Part shown: piece by piece, positions 41,564 to 51,080 of the stretch | Position numbering within the stretch: the first letter of the stretch is position 1 | Layout of the letters: the number at the start of each line of letters is the position of its first letter | DNA from: Pseudomonadota bacterium | GTDB lineage: Bacteria > Pseudomonadota > Gammaproteobacteria > Pseudomonadales > Azotimanducaceae | DNA: 64,000 nt | Assembly (NCBI GenBank): GCA_027624035.1 | Contig: JAQBUI010000010.1 | Span: 24,289 to 88,288 of the forward strand | Direction of reading: 5' to 3' | Notes under the pieces: model-generated | The model's input: the letters and a program-made list of their open reading frames with translations, nothing else | Told to the model about the DNA's origin: nothing | Databases searched by the model: none | Made by a program: the position numbers and the translations under genes

Positions 41564-42811
41564 ATGACTGATCTCAAGACCAGAGTATGTGATGCGATTG
41601 ATGCCAACGCAGCGGCATTGCTCGAGAACAGCCATGCCATTCACCGCGTCCCTGAACTGGCGTTTCAGGAGCACGAGGCAGCGGCCAGACTCGTCCATGA
41701 CGTTGAACGCGCAGGACTGACCGTGACTCGCGGTGCCTACGGTCTTGAAACTGCCTACGAGAGCGAGATCGGCACCGACGGCCCACGGGTGGCGATCCTG
41801 TCCGAGTATGACGCGCTGCCCGGCATCGGCCATGCCTGCGGGCATAATATTATTGCGGTGGCAGGGCTCGGGCCGTCGCTGGCACTGGCCTCGCTTGGGC
41901 GTGATCTTCCGGGCCGGATTCGTTACCTGGGCACGCCGGCAGAAGAACGCGGGGGCGGCAAGGAACTGATGGCCCAGGAAGGGGCGTTCGACGGTGTGGA
42001 TGCGGCCATGATGATTCATCCCGCGGGCGTGAACCTCGCCACCATGCCGTGTATCTGCGTCTCCGAGGTCGAGGTGACCTATCGCGGCCGAAGCGCCCAT
42101 GCCTCGGCAATGCCCCACGCCGGCCTGAACGCGCTCGACGCGCTGGTAACCGCCTACCAGACGGTCGCCCAGCTTCGCCAGCACATCAAAGCCACCGAGC
42201 GGATTCACGGGATCTTCACCCATGCCGGTGATGCGCCGAACATCGTACCGGACCGGGCAACGGGCATTTTCTACGTGCGTGCCGCCACCGCCGAGGACCT
42301 GGCGCCGCTCAAGGAGCGGGTCAAACGCTGCTTCGAGGCAGGCGCGCTATCCTCCGGATGCGAGGTAGAGATCAACTGGGCCAGGGCAGACTATCTGGAC
42401 ATGAACACCAGTTGGCCGCTCGCGAAGGAATTTCAGCAAAACGCAGAGGCTCTCGGCCGACGTTTTATTCCCATGGAGAAAGTTTCCGGCAGCGCTGCCG
42501 GCAGCACTGATATGGGCAACATCAGCCATCGGGTTCCGTCCATCCATCCCATGCTGGCCTCGGCACCCCGGGATGTGGTCATCCACAACCCCGAATTCAC
42601 AAAGTGGGCGGCCTCGGAGATGGGGGATCGGGCCTGCATCGACGGGGCCAAGTCTCTTGCCATGACCGCGATCGACTATCTGACCAGGCGAGACCTGCAG
42701 GAGGCGGCGGCAGCGGCATTCGCGGCGGGCGCCGAGGTATCCGCAAGGGCGGTCGGTGCGGCCTACCATGTTGACGGCGCCGCCCATCTTGGCGGCTGTG
42801 GCTGCCGTTGA
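41564..42811 (+). CDS. M20-family amidohydrolase/peptidase
   Basis: 415 residues. Zinc-site blocks: HRVPELAFQEHEA, LSEYDALPGIGHACGHNI (Asp/His), GTPAEERGGGKELM (Glu-Glu), and dimerisation-domain SAHASAMPHAGLNALDALV. Resembles amidohydrolases such as AbgA/B and N-acyl amino acid hydrolases. The C-terminal tail (after AIDYLTRRDL) is Ala-rich and ends GGCGCR, an unusual cysteine end. The track begins 47 codons earlier inside the previous gene; ATG 41564 has AGGGAG upstream. Cleaves an amide, substrate unknown. Confidence 0.87.
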   Translation: MTDLKTRVCDAIDANAAALLENSHAIHRVPELAFQEHEAAARLVHDVERAGLTVTRGAYGLETAYESEIGTDGPRVAILSEYDALPGIGHACGHNIIAVAGLGPSLALASLGRDLPGRIRYLGTPAEERGGGKELMAQEGAFDGVDAAMMIHPAGVNLATMPCICVSEVEVTYRGRSAHASAMPHAGLNALDALVTAYQTVAQLRQHIKATERIHGIFTHAGDAPNIVPDRATGIFYVRAATAEDLAPLKERVKRCFEAGALSSGCEVEINWARADYLDMNTSWPLAKEFQQNAEALGRRFIPMEKVSGSAAGSTDMGNISHRVPSIHPMLASAPRDVVIHNPEFTKWAASEMGDRACIDGAKSLAMTAIDYLTRRDLQEAAAAAFAAGAEVSARAVGAAYHVDGAAHLGGCGCR

Positions 42812-42814
42812 CCC

Positions 42815-43825
42815 CTAAGGATCGTGCCCGGGGGCTATGCCGGTCGCCGCTGGATGCCACGCCTCACCCTTGTGGCAACGCCGCTCCCGGATGACGTAGG
42901 GCCGGGTCCCGGTGGCCTCATAGTAGGTTCGGGTCAGGAACTCCGCCAGAATCCCCGTACAGAAGAACTGAATCGCCATGATCACCAGCAACACCCCCAC
43001 CAGCAGCAATGGTCGGCCACCGATATCTTCCCCCAGCAGCTTGACTGCCAGCAGGTAAACAAGAATAAGGCCGCCAATGCCCCCCGAGGCAAAGCCAATC
43101 CGACCAAAAAAGTGCGCCGGCCGTCCCATGAACGACATGAAGAAGTGCACTGAGAGCAGGTCCAGCAGCACCCGGAAGGTCCTTGAAATACCGTACTTGC
43201 TATAGCCGAACTCCCGGGCACGATGCGCCACCACATGCTCCTTGATACGCGAGGTCGCCGTATAGGTTGCCATCAACGCCGGGATGAAACGGTGCATCTC
43301 GCCGTATAGCCGTACGGAACGAAACACGTCCGCACGATAGATCTTGAGGGAACAGCCATAGTCATTCAGGCGCACCCCGGACATCCACCCGATCAGCCAG
43401 TTGGCGATCTTCGATGGCACCTTGCGCATGACGTAGTTGTCCTTACGGTCCTTGCGCCATCCCACCAGCAGGTCGAGGTCTTCATCCAGCAGACGGCGCA
43501 CCATGGCGGGAATGTCTGCCGGGTCATTCTGCAGATCGCCGTCCAGAGTGACCAGCACCTCGCCCCTGGCGGCATCGAGCCCGGCCTGCATCGCGGCGGT
43601 CTGGCCGAAATTCCGCTGCAGTTCAATCACACTGACATAGTCACCAAGTGACTCCCGGGCCTCTGCCAGGCGCTCCCGGGTGCCATCACTGCTGCCGTCA
43701 TCGACCAGGATGACTTCCCAGGGATGGTCAAAGGTGGACAGTGAACCCGCCAGTGCCGCTGCCAGTGGACCCACGCTGTCCTCCTCGTTGTAAAGGGGGA
43801 TGATGATCGAGATTGTTTCTTTCAT
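42815..43825 (-). CDS. ArnC-like polyprenyl-phosphate glycosyltransferase (GT2 with two C-terminal TMs)
   Basis: 336 residues. GT2 core: IIIPLYNEEDSVG, EVILVDDGSSDGT, ELQRNFGQTAAMQAGLDAARGEVLVTLDGDLQNDP. Two membrane helices near residues 230-300 (GGIGGLILVYLLAVKLL, PLLLVGVLLVIMAIQFFCTGIL) are as in ArnC and related Und-P glycosyltransferases. It loads a sugar on undecaprenyl phosphate. It runs convergent with the M20 gene. It forms a group with a UPF0104-like protein upstream on the same strand and a divergent ArnT-like transferase, a probable lipid A or surface sugar modification set. Confidence 0.88.
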   Translation of the reverse strand: MKETISIIIPLYNEEDSVGPLAAALAGSLSTFDHPWEVILVDDGSSDGTRERLAEARESLGDYVSVIELQRNFGQTAAMQAGLDAARGEVLVTLDGDLQNDPADIPAMVRRLLDEDLDLLVGWRKDRKDNYVMRKVPSKIANWLIGWMSGVRLNDYGCSLKIYRADVFRSVRLYGEMHRFIPALMATYTATSRIKEHVVAHRAREFGYSKYGISRTFRVLLDLLSVHFFMSFMGRPAHFFGRIGFASGGIGGLILVYLLAVKLLGEDIGGRPLLLVGVLLVIMAIQFFCTGILAEFLTRTYYEATGTRPYVIRERRCHKGEAWHPAATGIAPGHDP

Positions 43826-43851
43826 ATCTTCAGGTCGCTTTCATGGCGGTG

Positions 43852-44802
43852 TCAGTTGGCGGCAGGAGGTTGGCGGTTCCCAGGCGACGGCAGGAAATGG
43901 CTGCCAATACCGGTCACCAATGTGATGGACAAGAGAAACAAATGCAAGTTGACGCCCGCTGCCAGCGCAACCGCCACATCAACCTCGACGCCGCGAAGCA
44001 GCAGCACGATGCCCGCTTCGTAGGTACCCGCCCCGGCAACGCCGTGCACCGGCAGCACACTGGTCAGTTCGCCGCCGATGGCGCCCACTATGCCGACGGT
44101 CAAGCTGGTATCGGCAAATAGCATCAGAATGTAACCGAATGCCGGCAGCTTGATCAGCCAGTTGGCAAGCGACCAGCCAAGACAGCGCCATTGTCTTGGG
44201 GTGGCGAAATACAGCGTATCGATCAGTTCCTGACTCCAGCCAGCGGTGGACGCTGGCAGTGCCTGGCGCCAGCGTGCTGGCACCACTTGCAGCGCCAGGT
44301 TCACCAGCAGCGGCATCAGCCGGGTCAGCAGCGGGCCGAGTGCCATGAGCGCGGCCACAAACATCAGTACCGCGATGGGCATCACCACCATCTGGCCCGT
44401 CAGCCAGGCCCAGGTAAGTACCAGGATCAGTACGATGCACCACAAGTCAAGCACCCGAAACCAGGCCAGCGCCATGATGGAGCGGGCAGCCGGGATGTCG
44501 AGATAAGCGAACAGCAGCAGCGGAAAGCTGAGTTCACCACTGCGCATGGGCAGCAGGTTGTTCCAGAGGTTGTGTTGCAGCATCACCTTTACGGCCGGTA
44601 CCGGTCGCACTGGATGAAACCAGTCCATCAGCCGGGCCACCCTGAGGCCATAGCTCAATAGCACCAGCAGCACCGCTGCCAGCACATCCGTCATGGAAAC
44701 CGCGGCCCACGGTGCCAATAGCGCCTGCCAGCCGACGAGATACTGCACTGCAATGATGAGCGCGATGGTCAGCGCGGCGCTGATGAAATGCTTGGCCGAC
44801 AA
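43852..44802 (-). CDS. UPF0104/AglD-like (LPG synthase TM) membrane protein
   Basis: 316 residues, eight or so membrane segments of the lysylphosphatidylglycerol-synthetase TM/UPF0104 family, e.g. LRVARLMDWFHPVRPVPAVKVMLQHNLWNNLLPMRSGELSFPLLLF. Homologues are often found beside polyprenyl-phosphate glycosyltransferases and may be flippases for the lipid carrier. TTG 44802 with AGGA upstream is the only open start. It precedes the ArnC-like gene by 26 bases. Confidence 0.85.
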   Translation of the reverse strand: MSAKHFISAALTIALIIAVQYLVGWQALLAPWAAVSMTDVLAAVLLVLLSYGLRVARLMDWFHPVRPVPAVKVMLQHNLWNNLLPMRSGELSFPLLLFAYLDIPAARSIMALAWFRVLDLWCIVLILVLTWAWLTGQMVVMPIAVLMFVAALMALGPLLTRLMPLLVNLALQVVPARWRQALPASTAGWSQELIDTLYFATPRQWRCLGWSLANWLIKLPAFGYILMLFADTSLTVGIVGAIGGELTSVLPVHGVAGAGTYEAGIVLLLRGVEVDVAVALAAGVNLHLFLLSITLVTGIGSHFLPSPGNRQPPAAN

Positions 44803-44954
44803 TGGGCTTCCTGCGGGGTGTAAATGCGAACTCTACCGGGCGCGAACGGGTTCTGCCAGAGCAGCGCCCGGGGTACTGACAGAAAGCACTGCGAAAAATG
44901 CAGCGCAAAAAAAATCGCTGCCTGATCACCATGATTTTCTGGCATCATCGGGCC

Positions 44955-46547
44955 ATGACATCCACTACCCGGACGACAGCAGCGCTCTTCGGCATGAGTG
45001 TTCTGCTGACGGCACTGCTGTACCTGCCGTACCTCGGAACCCTGCAGATGCGCCATGAGGAACCGCGCCGCGCCCTCGTGGCAGAAGCGATGGTGCAACG
45101 GGGTGACTACCTGGTGCCAGTGTTCATGGACCGGATCTATACCGCCAAGCCACCCCTGTACAACTGGCTGATTGCGGCCGTCAGCAGTCCGTTTGGCGGG
45201 ATCAGCGAATGGACCGTTCGCTTTGCCTCGCTGCTCTGTCTGCTGGCGCTGACGGGTTCCATGCTGTGGCTGCTGCGCCACCGACTGGACCGCGGTGGCC
45301 TGCTGCTGCTCACCCTCGGCCTGACCCTCGCCCCCGAGATGATGCGCAAGGGTACCCTGGGCGAGATCGACATGTGCTTCGCGCTGCTGGTGAATCTGGC
45401 ACTCTGGGTCTGGTTCCATCTGGACCAGAGCCAGCGCCGGGGGCTGCACCTGTGGCTCCTGCCGGGCGTCATCATTGCGCTGGCGTTTCTGGCGAAACGG
45501 GAACCGGCCTTTGCATTTTACTATCTGGGACTCGCTGCCTGGCTGATCTACCAGCGACGCTTGCTGGAGCTGTTTCGGCCTGCACACCTGATCAGCGCCG
45601 CCATCACACTGGCCATCGTAGGGCTCTGGATTGGCAACATGATCGCCACCCTCGGCATCGAGGCGATGCTGGGCAGCACCATGGATGAGGTCGTCAACAG
45701 GGGTATGGAGGGTGCCGTCTGGGGCACCCTGGTGCATATGCTGTCCTACCCCTTTGAAGTCCTGCTGGCGATGTTTCCATTCTCGCTGCTGCTGCTGCTG
45801 GCGCTCAATCGCCGCTGCCGGGAGATCGCGGTCAGCCAGCACCGGGACGTGATGGGTTTCGCCATCGTGATCGTGATCGCAAACTTTCCACTTTACTGGG
45901 TGCTGCGCTCGGCGGAGGTCAGATACTTCCTGCCGATGATGCCATCGATTCTGGTGATCTGCGCCATACTCGGGCAGTCCGCGCTGAAAGCCGGTATCCC
46001 TGCTGTACGCTGGCTCTGCACTGGTCTTACACTTTTCTGCCTGACCTTGTCCGTACTGCTGGTCATGTTCGTGTTGCAGTGGCCGGTGCCTTTCGGCGAG
46101 CACCATCCGGCACCATTTTCCGATCAGGTCAGAATCGGGCTTGCGCTGGCTGGCCTCGGTTACTCGCTGTGGTTGGTGCAGGTCAACTGGCGCCATCATC
46201 CGTTCGCCCTGGCACTCACGCTGACCGGGGTCCTGATCGTGTATCGAATGGTGTATCTTGATCTGCTGTTGCCCAGGGAAATGCATCAGGACACCCACGA
46301 GCGGGATGTGCGGTCCTTCATCAGCACCCTCTACGACCAGGTGCCCTCCGGCGCACTTCCGGTGGGGTCTGTCGGCCTCGTACCCCATGAGATCTGGTGG
46401 TACATGCAATACGGTGACATCACCGCCGCGACGCGCCCCTACCTCGTCACCGCGCTGCCGCCCGCCAGCGGCCAGCAGGCCATCGCCCGGATGGATTTCC
46501 GCGGCCGTGACATCTATCTCGTGAAGAGCTTCTCCGATGACCCATAA
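44955..46547 (+). CDS. ArnT-like glycosyltransferase (GT-C/PMT family)
   Basis: About 530 residues. EEPRRALVAEAMVQRGDYLVPVFMDRIYTAKPPLYNWLIA is the conserved PMT/ArnT first lumenal loop with the acidic residues (HEEPRR) and KPP; the rest is about 12 membrane segments and a periplasmic tail. It transfers a polyprenyl-phosphate sugar to an acceptor, by analogy lipid A. The track starts at 44898; I use ATG 44955 (MTSTTRTT), though the earlier ATG is possible. Divergent from the UPF0104-like and ArnC-like genes, with which it would function. Confidence 0.87.
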   Translation: MTSTTRTTAALFGMSVLLTALLYLPYLGTLQMRHEEPRRALVAEAMVQRGDYLVPVFMDRIYTAKPPLYNWLIAAVSSPFGGISEWTVRFASLLCLLALTGSMLWLLRHRLDRGGLLLLTLGLTLAPEMMRKGTLGEIDMCFALLVNLALWVWFHLDQSQRRGLHLWLLPGVIIALAFLAKREPAFAFYYLGLAAWLIYQRRLLELFRPAHLISAAITLAIVGLWIGNMIATLGIEAMLGSTMDEVVNRGMEGAVWGTLVHMLSYPFEVLLAMFPFSLLLLLALNRRCREIAVSQHRDVMGFAIVIVIANFPLYWVLRSAEVRYFLPMMPSILVICAILGQSALKAGIPAVRWLCTGLTLFCLTLSVLLVMFVLQWPVPFGEHHPAPFSDQVRIGLALAGLGYSLWLVQVNWRHHPFALALTLTGVLIVYRMVYLDLLLPREMHQDTHERDVRSFISTLYDQVPSGALPVGSVGLVPHEIWWYMQYGDITAATRPYLVTALPPASGQQAIARMDFRGRDIYLVKSFSDDP

Positions 46548-46639
46548 ACCCGGTTGCCGCGACCACACGGGCGGTTGCCGGAGCGGGCGATCTACATTAC
46601 ATTCTGAACCAGTTTTGACACGATTGAAGAGGACTGACC

Positions 46640-47749
46640 ATGGCAACGAGTTGCCTGACACTGGACCAAAAACAAACCCTGTATCGTGATGGTTACGTTG
46701 TGGTTAAAGGCGCCATCGCACCGGACCTGGTCGAAGCCGCACGACGCCGGATTCGCGAAGCGAAACAAGGTGAATTCATCGGCGGCACCGAGGAGATGAC
46801 CAACCTGATCAATGCCTCCAGCGTCACGCCCATCCTGAATGAGGCGATGGGAAAGTTTGACCCGCCCAGTCTGTGCCAGGTCGGTATTCTGAAACGACGT
46901 GATCCGGGCGATTACTTCAACAACCTGGGCTATCGGGACCGTGACTTCCCGTACTATGGCGCCGAGTCCCACATGGACGGGCTCTGTACCATCGGCGTTC
47001 CCCAGGAGCTGCAACAGGGTACCCCGGAGGAGATCTACTACCGCTACATCGCCTCCGGCCCGAAGGGCGACCTTGGACGCAGCCCGGACGTCATGGGTCA
47101 CAACTTCGTTCCGCTGTTTGAAGACCCGGAGATGACCCTCGGCATGGGCAGTTTCACCGCGTTTGTGTTCGCCTGCCTCAGTGACCAGACCGAGCCGGGC
47201 TGTGGCCAGACGGCCCTGATCAAGGGGGCACATCACGCCACCGAACAGTTCTTTCGCTGGCAGCGTGACCAGAACAATCATCTTGGGCCAGAGGGCCCCG
47301 GGTGGCCCCGCCTGGACCACAATGCGCCCAATCGCTGCGGCCTCGTCTACCTGCCGGAGATGATCCGGGAGCAGTTCATTGATGAGACGTCCGAGAGCAC
47401 GCCGGATGGACGCAAGTGGCCGCGACCCACCCAAATCCTGATGGAACCCGGCGATGCGTGCATCACACTATTCAACATACCCCACTCCGGCACCCGCAAT
47501 GAACACGGTAAGGAATCACGCAAGAACATCATCTTCCGGATTCGCAACAAATCCCGACAACCCAATCACGTCGCCAACGGCGTATCGGACCATCCGGACC
47601 GCGGCCAACGCGGAGAGTGGCTCGAATACGAGCCTGGCAACGATCCGTGGGAACGTTCCAAGCATGCACTCTGCAACATCTGGGAGGAGTGGGAAGGTAT
47701 GCAGGAGGTAGTCGCTGCCGGGCAGGCAAAGGCACAGGCAGCGCGATAG
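46640..47749 (+). CDS. PhyH-like Fe(II)/2-oxoglutarate dioxygenase
   Basis: 369 residues. HMDGLCT gives the H-x-D iron pair; the later block ITLFNIPHSGTRN has the distal His and RNEHGK/RIRNKS the Arg. PhyH-type enzymes hydroxylate varied small molecules. It is much diverged from the PhyH at 15978. ATG 46640 has AGAGGA upstream. It is followed 28 bases later by a Gfo/Idh/MocA dehydrogenase in the same direction, likely one unit that oxidises a sugar or sugar-like compound. Confidence 0.83.
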   Translation: MATSCLTLDQKQTLYRDGYVVVKGAIAPDLVEAARRRIREAKQGEFIGGTEEMTNLINASSVTPILNEAMGKFDPPSLCQVGILKRRDPGDYFNNLGYRDRDFPYYGAESHMDGLCTIGVPQELQQGTPEEIYYRYIASGPKGDLGRSPDVMGHNFVPLFEDPEMTLGMGSFTAFVFACLSDQTEPGCGQTALIKGAHHATEQFFRWQRDQNNHLGPEGPGWPRLDHNAPNRCGLVYLPEMIREQFIDETSESTPDGRKWPRPTQILMEPGDACITLFNIPHSGTRNEHGKESRKNIIFRIRNKSRQPNHVANGVSDHPDRGQRGEWLEYEPGNDPWERSKHALCNIWEEWEGMQEVVAAGQAKAQAAR

Positions 47750-47777
47750 CCCGATAACGTTTGGAACAGGAGACCCC

Positions 47778-48800
47778 ATGACCCTCAAGATCGGCATCAT
47801 TGGCGCGGGCGGCAACACCCGAAGCCGCCATATCCCTGGATTCCAGGCCATCGACGACGTCGAGGTCACCGCGGTCTGCAACCGTTCAGCGGAATCCGGG
47901 CAACGTGTGGCCGATGAATTCGGCATCCCACGGGTAGCGACGGCGCCCGAAGACATCATCCATGGCGACGATGTGGATGCGGTCTGCGTGGGAACCTGGC
48001 CTTATATGCACCACCCCCTGACGCTCGCAACGCTGGCCGCCGGCAAGCACATACTGACCGAGGCCAGGATGGCCATGAACCTTCAGGAAGCAAGAGAGAT
48101 GCACGCGGCGGCCGAGGCCAGCGCCGCCGTCAGCATGATCGTCCCCTCGCCCTTCTATCTCAAGTTCGAGCCCACCCTGCTGGAGATGCTGGATGCCGGC
48201 ACCTTTGGGGACCTCAAGGAGATTCACGTCCGGGGAATGGGTGGCCGGTATATGCCTGACGCGCCGCTCGCGTGGCGTCAAACCCGGGAACTGTCCGGCA
48301 ATAACATCATGTCCATGGGTATCCTCAATGAGGCAGTCCGCCGTTACGCTGGCCACGAGAAGTCGGTGATGGCGCACGGCAAGATATTCACGACCCGGAG
48401 AACCAGCACGGAGACCGGCCAACTGGAAAATGCCGACGTCCCGGAGAGCCTCGGAATCGTCTGCGAGATGGCGTCCGGCGCCACTGCGGTGTATCACGTC
48501 AGCACCGTCGCCCACCTCGGGGCCAACGGTGCCCTCGAGTTCTACGGCACCAGGGGGTCTTTCAAGCTGGAAAACAACGAGGCCTTCGTGGCCAGCCTGT
48601 CGGACCGTGCCTGGCAGCCACTGTCAGTTGCACCGGAAAAGGAAGGGGGCTGGCGAGTGGAACAGGACTTCGTCGACGCCATCCGGGATGGCGCACCGGT
48701 GACGCACACCAGTTTTGCCGACGGTGTGCGCTACATGGAATTTACCGAGGCGGTGACGCTCAGCCTGCGTGAGGGGCGGCGAGTTGACCTGCCCCTCTGA
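47778..48800 (+). CDS. Gfo/Idh/MocA-family oxidoreductase
   Basis: 340 residues. GIIGAGGNTRSRHIPGF nucleotide loop, then EARMAMNLQEAREM where most relatives have EKPMA; the Lys is replaced (EARMA), so catalysis may differ. Substrate unknown. ATG 47778 with GGAGACC upstream. Forms a pair with the PhyH gene before it. Second member of this family in the window; not a close copy of the one at 22594. Confidence 0.85.
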   Translation: MTLKIGIIGAGGNTRSRHIPGFQAIDDVEVTAVCNRSAESGQRVADEFGIPRVATAPEDIIHGDDVDAVCVGTWPYMHHPLTLATLAAGKHILTEARMAMNLQEAREMHAAAEASAAVSMIVPSPFYLKFEPTLLEMLDAGTFGDLKEIHVRGMGGRYMPDAPLAWRQTRELSGNNIMSMGILNEAVRRYAGHEKSVMAHGKIFTTRRTSTETGQLENADVPESLGIVCEMASGATAVYHVSTVAHLGANGALEFYGTRGSFKLENNEAFVASLSDRAWQPLSVAPEKEGGWRVEQDFVDAIRDGAPVTHTSFADGVRYMEFTEAVTLSLREGRRVDLPL

Positions 48801-48822
48801 CCGCCCCTTCCCTGCGCGCGCC

Positions 48823-50076
48823 CTACAGGACCCCGAAATCCCAGGTCATACCCTGGTGGTAGTGCTTGAGCACATTCTTGGCAATCAGGATCTTGTGCAC
48901 CTCATCAGGACCGTCTGCAATACGCAGGGTACGTGCGCCCTGGTACATCCCGGCGAGCGGAGTATCACCTGAAACGCCCATGGCCCCGTGTACCTGAATG
49001 GCACGGTCCACGACCCGGTGCAGTGCGTTCGGCACAAAGATCTTGATGGCGGAGATCTCGGTCCGGGGATCGTTCCCGGAGTCGATCACCTCTGCGCAGT
49101 TGATGGTCATCAGGCGCGACGCCTGAATGTCCATGTATGAGTCCGCGATGAAGCCCTGTATGAACTGCTTGTCCTCCAGCATGCCACCGTGCACCTTGCG
49201 CTCTGTCGCCCGCTTGACCATCAGGTCAAACGCCCGCCACATCTGACCGACACAGTTCATGCAGTGATACACGCGGCCGGCGCCAAGCCTGTCCTGGGCG
49301 GCCTGATGGCCGGAGCCTCGTGAGCCAAGCTGGTTTTCCAGCGGCACCCGGACATTCTTGTAGGTAATTTCACAATGATCGCCGCCAACATGCCCCCACA
49401 CCGGAACAGAACGCTCGATGGTAAAGCCCGGGGTGTCGGTGGGTACGATGATCTGCGTCATCTTCTCGTTGACGCCGCCCGTGCCGTCGTCCTCCTCAGT
49501 CCGGCACATGACCAGCGCCCAGGACGCATTGCGGCCGTTGGAAGTGAACCATTTTCGACCGTTGATCACCCACTCGTCGCCATCGCGCACCGCTGTGGTC
49601 GTCAGAGACCGTGGGTCGGAGCCTGCATTGTCCGGTTCGGTCATGGAGAAACAGGAACTCTGCTCACCGCGAATCGTCGGCTCCAGGAATTTCTTCTTCT
49701 GCTCCTCGGTGCCGTACTTGATCAGCACGCTCTGGTTGCCGGAGGTGGGCGCCTCGACCCCGAAGATATAGTTGGAATAAGGACTCCATGCCAGGATTTC
49801 ATTCATATAGGCGTGGCCGAGAAAACCGATCCCCATGCCACCGTATTCTTTGGGCAGATGCGGTGCCCACAGGTTGGAATCCTTGACGAAGTTGCGCAGT
49901 TCAGTCACCAGTTGCTGGCGTTCTTCCGCAACAGCCCCCCCGCCCAGCTTGCCTTCGTTGGGGATGACGTGTTCGGCAACGATCCGGGCCGTGTCCAGGC
50001 GGATCTGATTGATCTCATCAGACAGGTTGGGGATCGGGGCGACTGACAGGGTGTTCAAACTCGGTATGGCCATCAT
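48823..50076 (-). CDS. Acyl-CoA dehydrogenase
   Basis: 417 residues. FSMTEPDNAGSDPRSLTTTAVRDGDEWVINGRKWFTSNG is the FAD/substrate core, AIQVHGAMGVSGDTPLAGMYQGARTLRIADGPDEVHK the C-terminal signature with the usual Gly-rich helix. Oxidises an acyl-CoA at the alpha-beta bond. Two ATGs in a row (50076, 50073); CAGGAG favours the second by spacing. Divergent from xthA by about 150 bases with no clear regulatory site. Confidence 0.89.
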   Translation of the reverse strand: MMAIPSLNTLSVAPIPNLSDEINQIRLDTARIVAEHVIPNEGKLGGGAVAEERQQLVTELRNFVKDSNLWAPHLPKEYGGMGIGFLGHAYMNEILAWSPYSNYIFGVEAPTSGNQSVLIKYGTEEQKKKFLEPTIRGEQSSCFSMTEPDNAGSDPRSLTTTAVRDGDEWVINGRKWFTSNGRNASWALVMCRTEEDDGTGGVNEKMTQIIVPTDTPGFTIERSVPVWGHVGGDHCEITYKNVRVPLENQLGSRGSGHQAAQDRLGAGRVYHCMNCVGQMWRAFDLMVKRATERKVHGGMLEDKQFIQGFIADSYMDIQASRLMTINCAEVIDSGNDPRTEISAIKIFVPNALHRVVDRAIQVHGAMGVSGDTPLAGMYQGARTLRIADGPDEVHKILIAKNVLKHYHQGMTWDFGVL

Positions 50077-50225
50077 GTTCTCCTGATTGAGGGTTCTTGC
50101 ACAAGGACACTACGGTAACATCTATCGCAAATCCAGCCGTGACCCGCATCAAACTTGTGCATCGTGGGTAGGCGATGTTCCTTGTGGTAGGCTTGCCCAC
50201 TTCGATGAGTTGACGGGGAAATGGC

Positions 50226-50999
50226 GTGCGGATTGCCACCTGGAACGTGAACGGCCTCCGGGCAAGACTGGACTTTATCAAGCTGTGGCTGGATGCCAGG
50301 GCGCCGGATGTTGTGGGTATGCAGGAGGTCAAGGTCGCGGAGGAAGAGTTCCCGTTCGATGAGTTCCGGGAACTTGGCTATGAGGTCGCCATTCACAGCC
50401 AGAAGGGGTGGAATGGCGTCGGCATCTTGAGTAAACATCCGGTTCGCGTAGTGGGCAAGGGCTTGCCGGGCCAGGATGAAATGGGTGCCCGGCTGATCAC
50501 CGCCGAACTGGAAGACCTGTCGTTCACCACTGTCTACGTCCCCAATGGCAAGGCGCTGGACCACGACGACTTTCCAGGCAAACTGGCGTGGCTGGACTCG
50601 ATGGCGAGCCACTGGCCCAGTATCGCCGCACCGGACCAGCAGGCCATTTTGTGCGGTGACTTCAATGTCGTCCCTGAACCCATCGATAGCTGGCGCGGCG
50701 AGAAAGCCGATGGCCGGATCTTCCACACCACCGAGGAACGACGACGAATGGCGGCACTCACCCAGACGGGCCTGGTTGACCTGTTTCGGGACCGGTATCC
50801 AGAAGAACAGCGATTCTCCTGGTGGGACTACCGCGGCGGTGCGTTCCATCGGGGCCAGGGGCTCAGAATTGACTTCGTCCTGGGCACACCGGCCGTTGCG
50901 GCGCGGGTGAGGGAGGTCACCATCGACCGGGACTTCCGCAAGAAGCAGGACGGGCTCACCGCCTCGGACCATGCACCGGTCATCGTTGATCTCGATTGA
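50226..50999 (+). CDS. xthA: Exodeoxyribonuclease III
   Basis: 257 residues of the EEP-fold AP endonuclease/3'-5' exonuclease. MRIATWNVNGLRAR, MQEVKV (catalytic Glu), GDFNVVPEPIDSW (Asp-Asn pair), RIDFVLG and SDHAPVIVDL (catalytic His) are all present. Repairs abasic sites and 3' blocks in the cytosol. GTG 50226. The xth family length and order of motifs are normal. Confidence 0.94.
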   Translation: MRIATWNVNGLRARLDFIKLWLDARAPDVVGMQEVKVAEEEFPFDEFRELGYEVAIHSQKGWNGVGILSKHPVRVVGKGLPGQDEMGARLITAELEDLSFTTVYVPNGKALDHDDFPGKLAWLDSMASHWPSIAAPDQQAILCGDFNVVPEPIDSWRGEKADGRIFHTTEERRRMAALTQTGLVDLFRDRYPEEQRFSWWDYRGGAFHRGQGLRIDFVLGTPAVAARVREVTIDRDFRKKQDGLTASDHAPVIVDLD

Positions 51000-51051
51000 A
51001 TAGGGGCCACGACCGGTAAGTAAACGCTTACTGCTATGTTACTGGCAGTGG

Positions 51052-51069
51052 CTGGCCGTTACTGGCCAG
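51052..51069. terminator. Stem-loop after xthA
   Basis: CTGGCC pairs with GGCCAG across GTTACT, in an 81-base stretch between convergent genes that also holds a GTAAG...CTTAC pair. Possible transcript end; no T-run. Confidence 0.4.
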
Positions 51070-51080
51070 TTACCGACTAG

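Noticed and set aside
44769-46661. 630-residue minus-strand ORF
   Set aside because: Antisense to the ArnT-like gene; Gln/His/Arg-rich shadow composition and no membrane or domain pattern.
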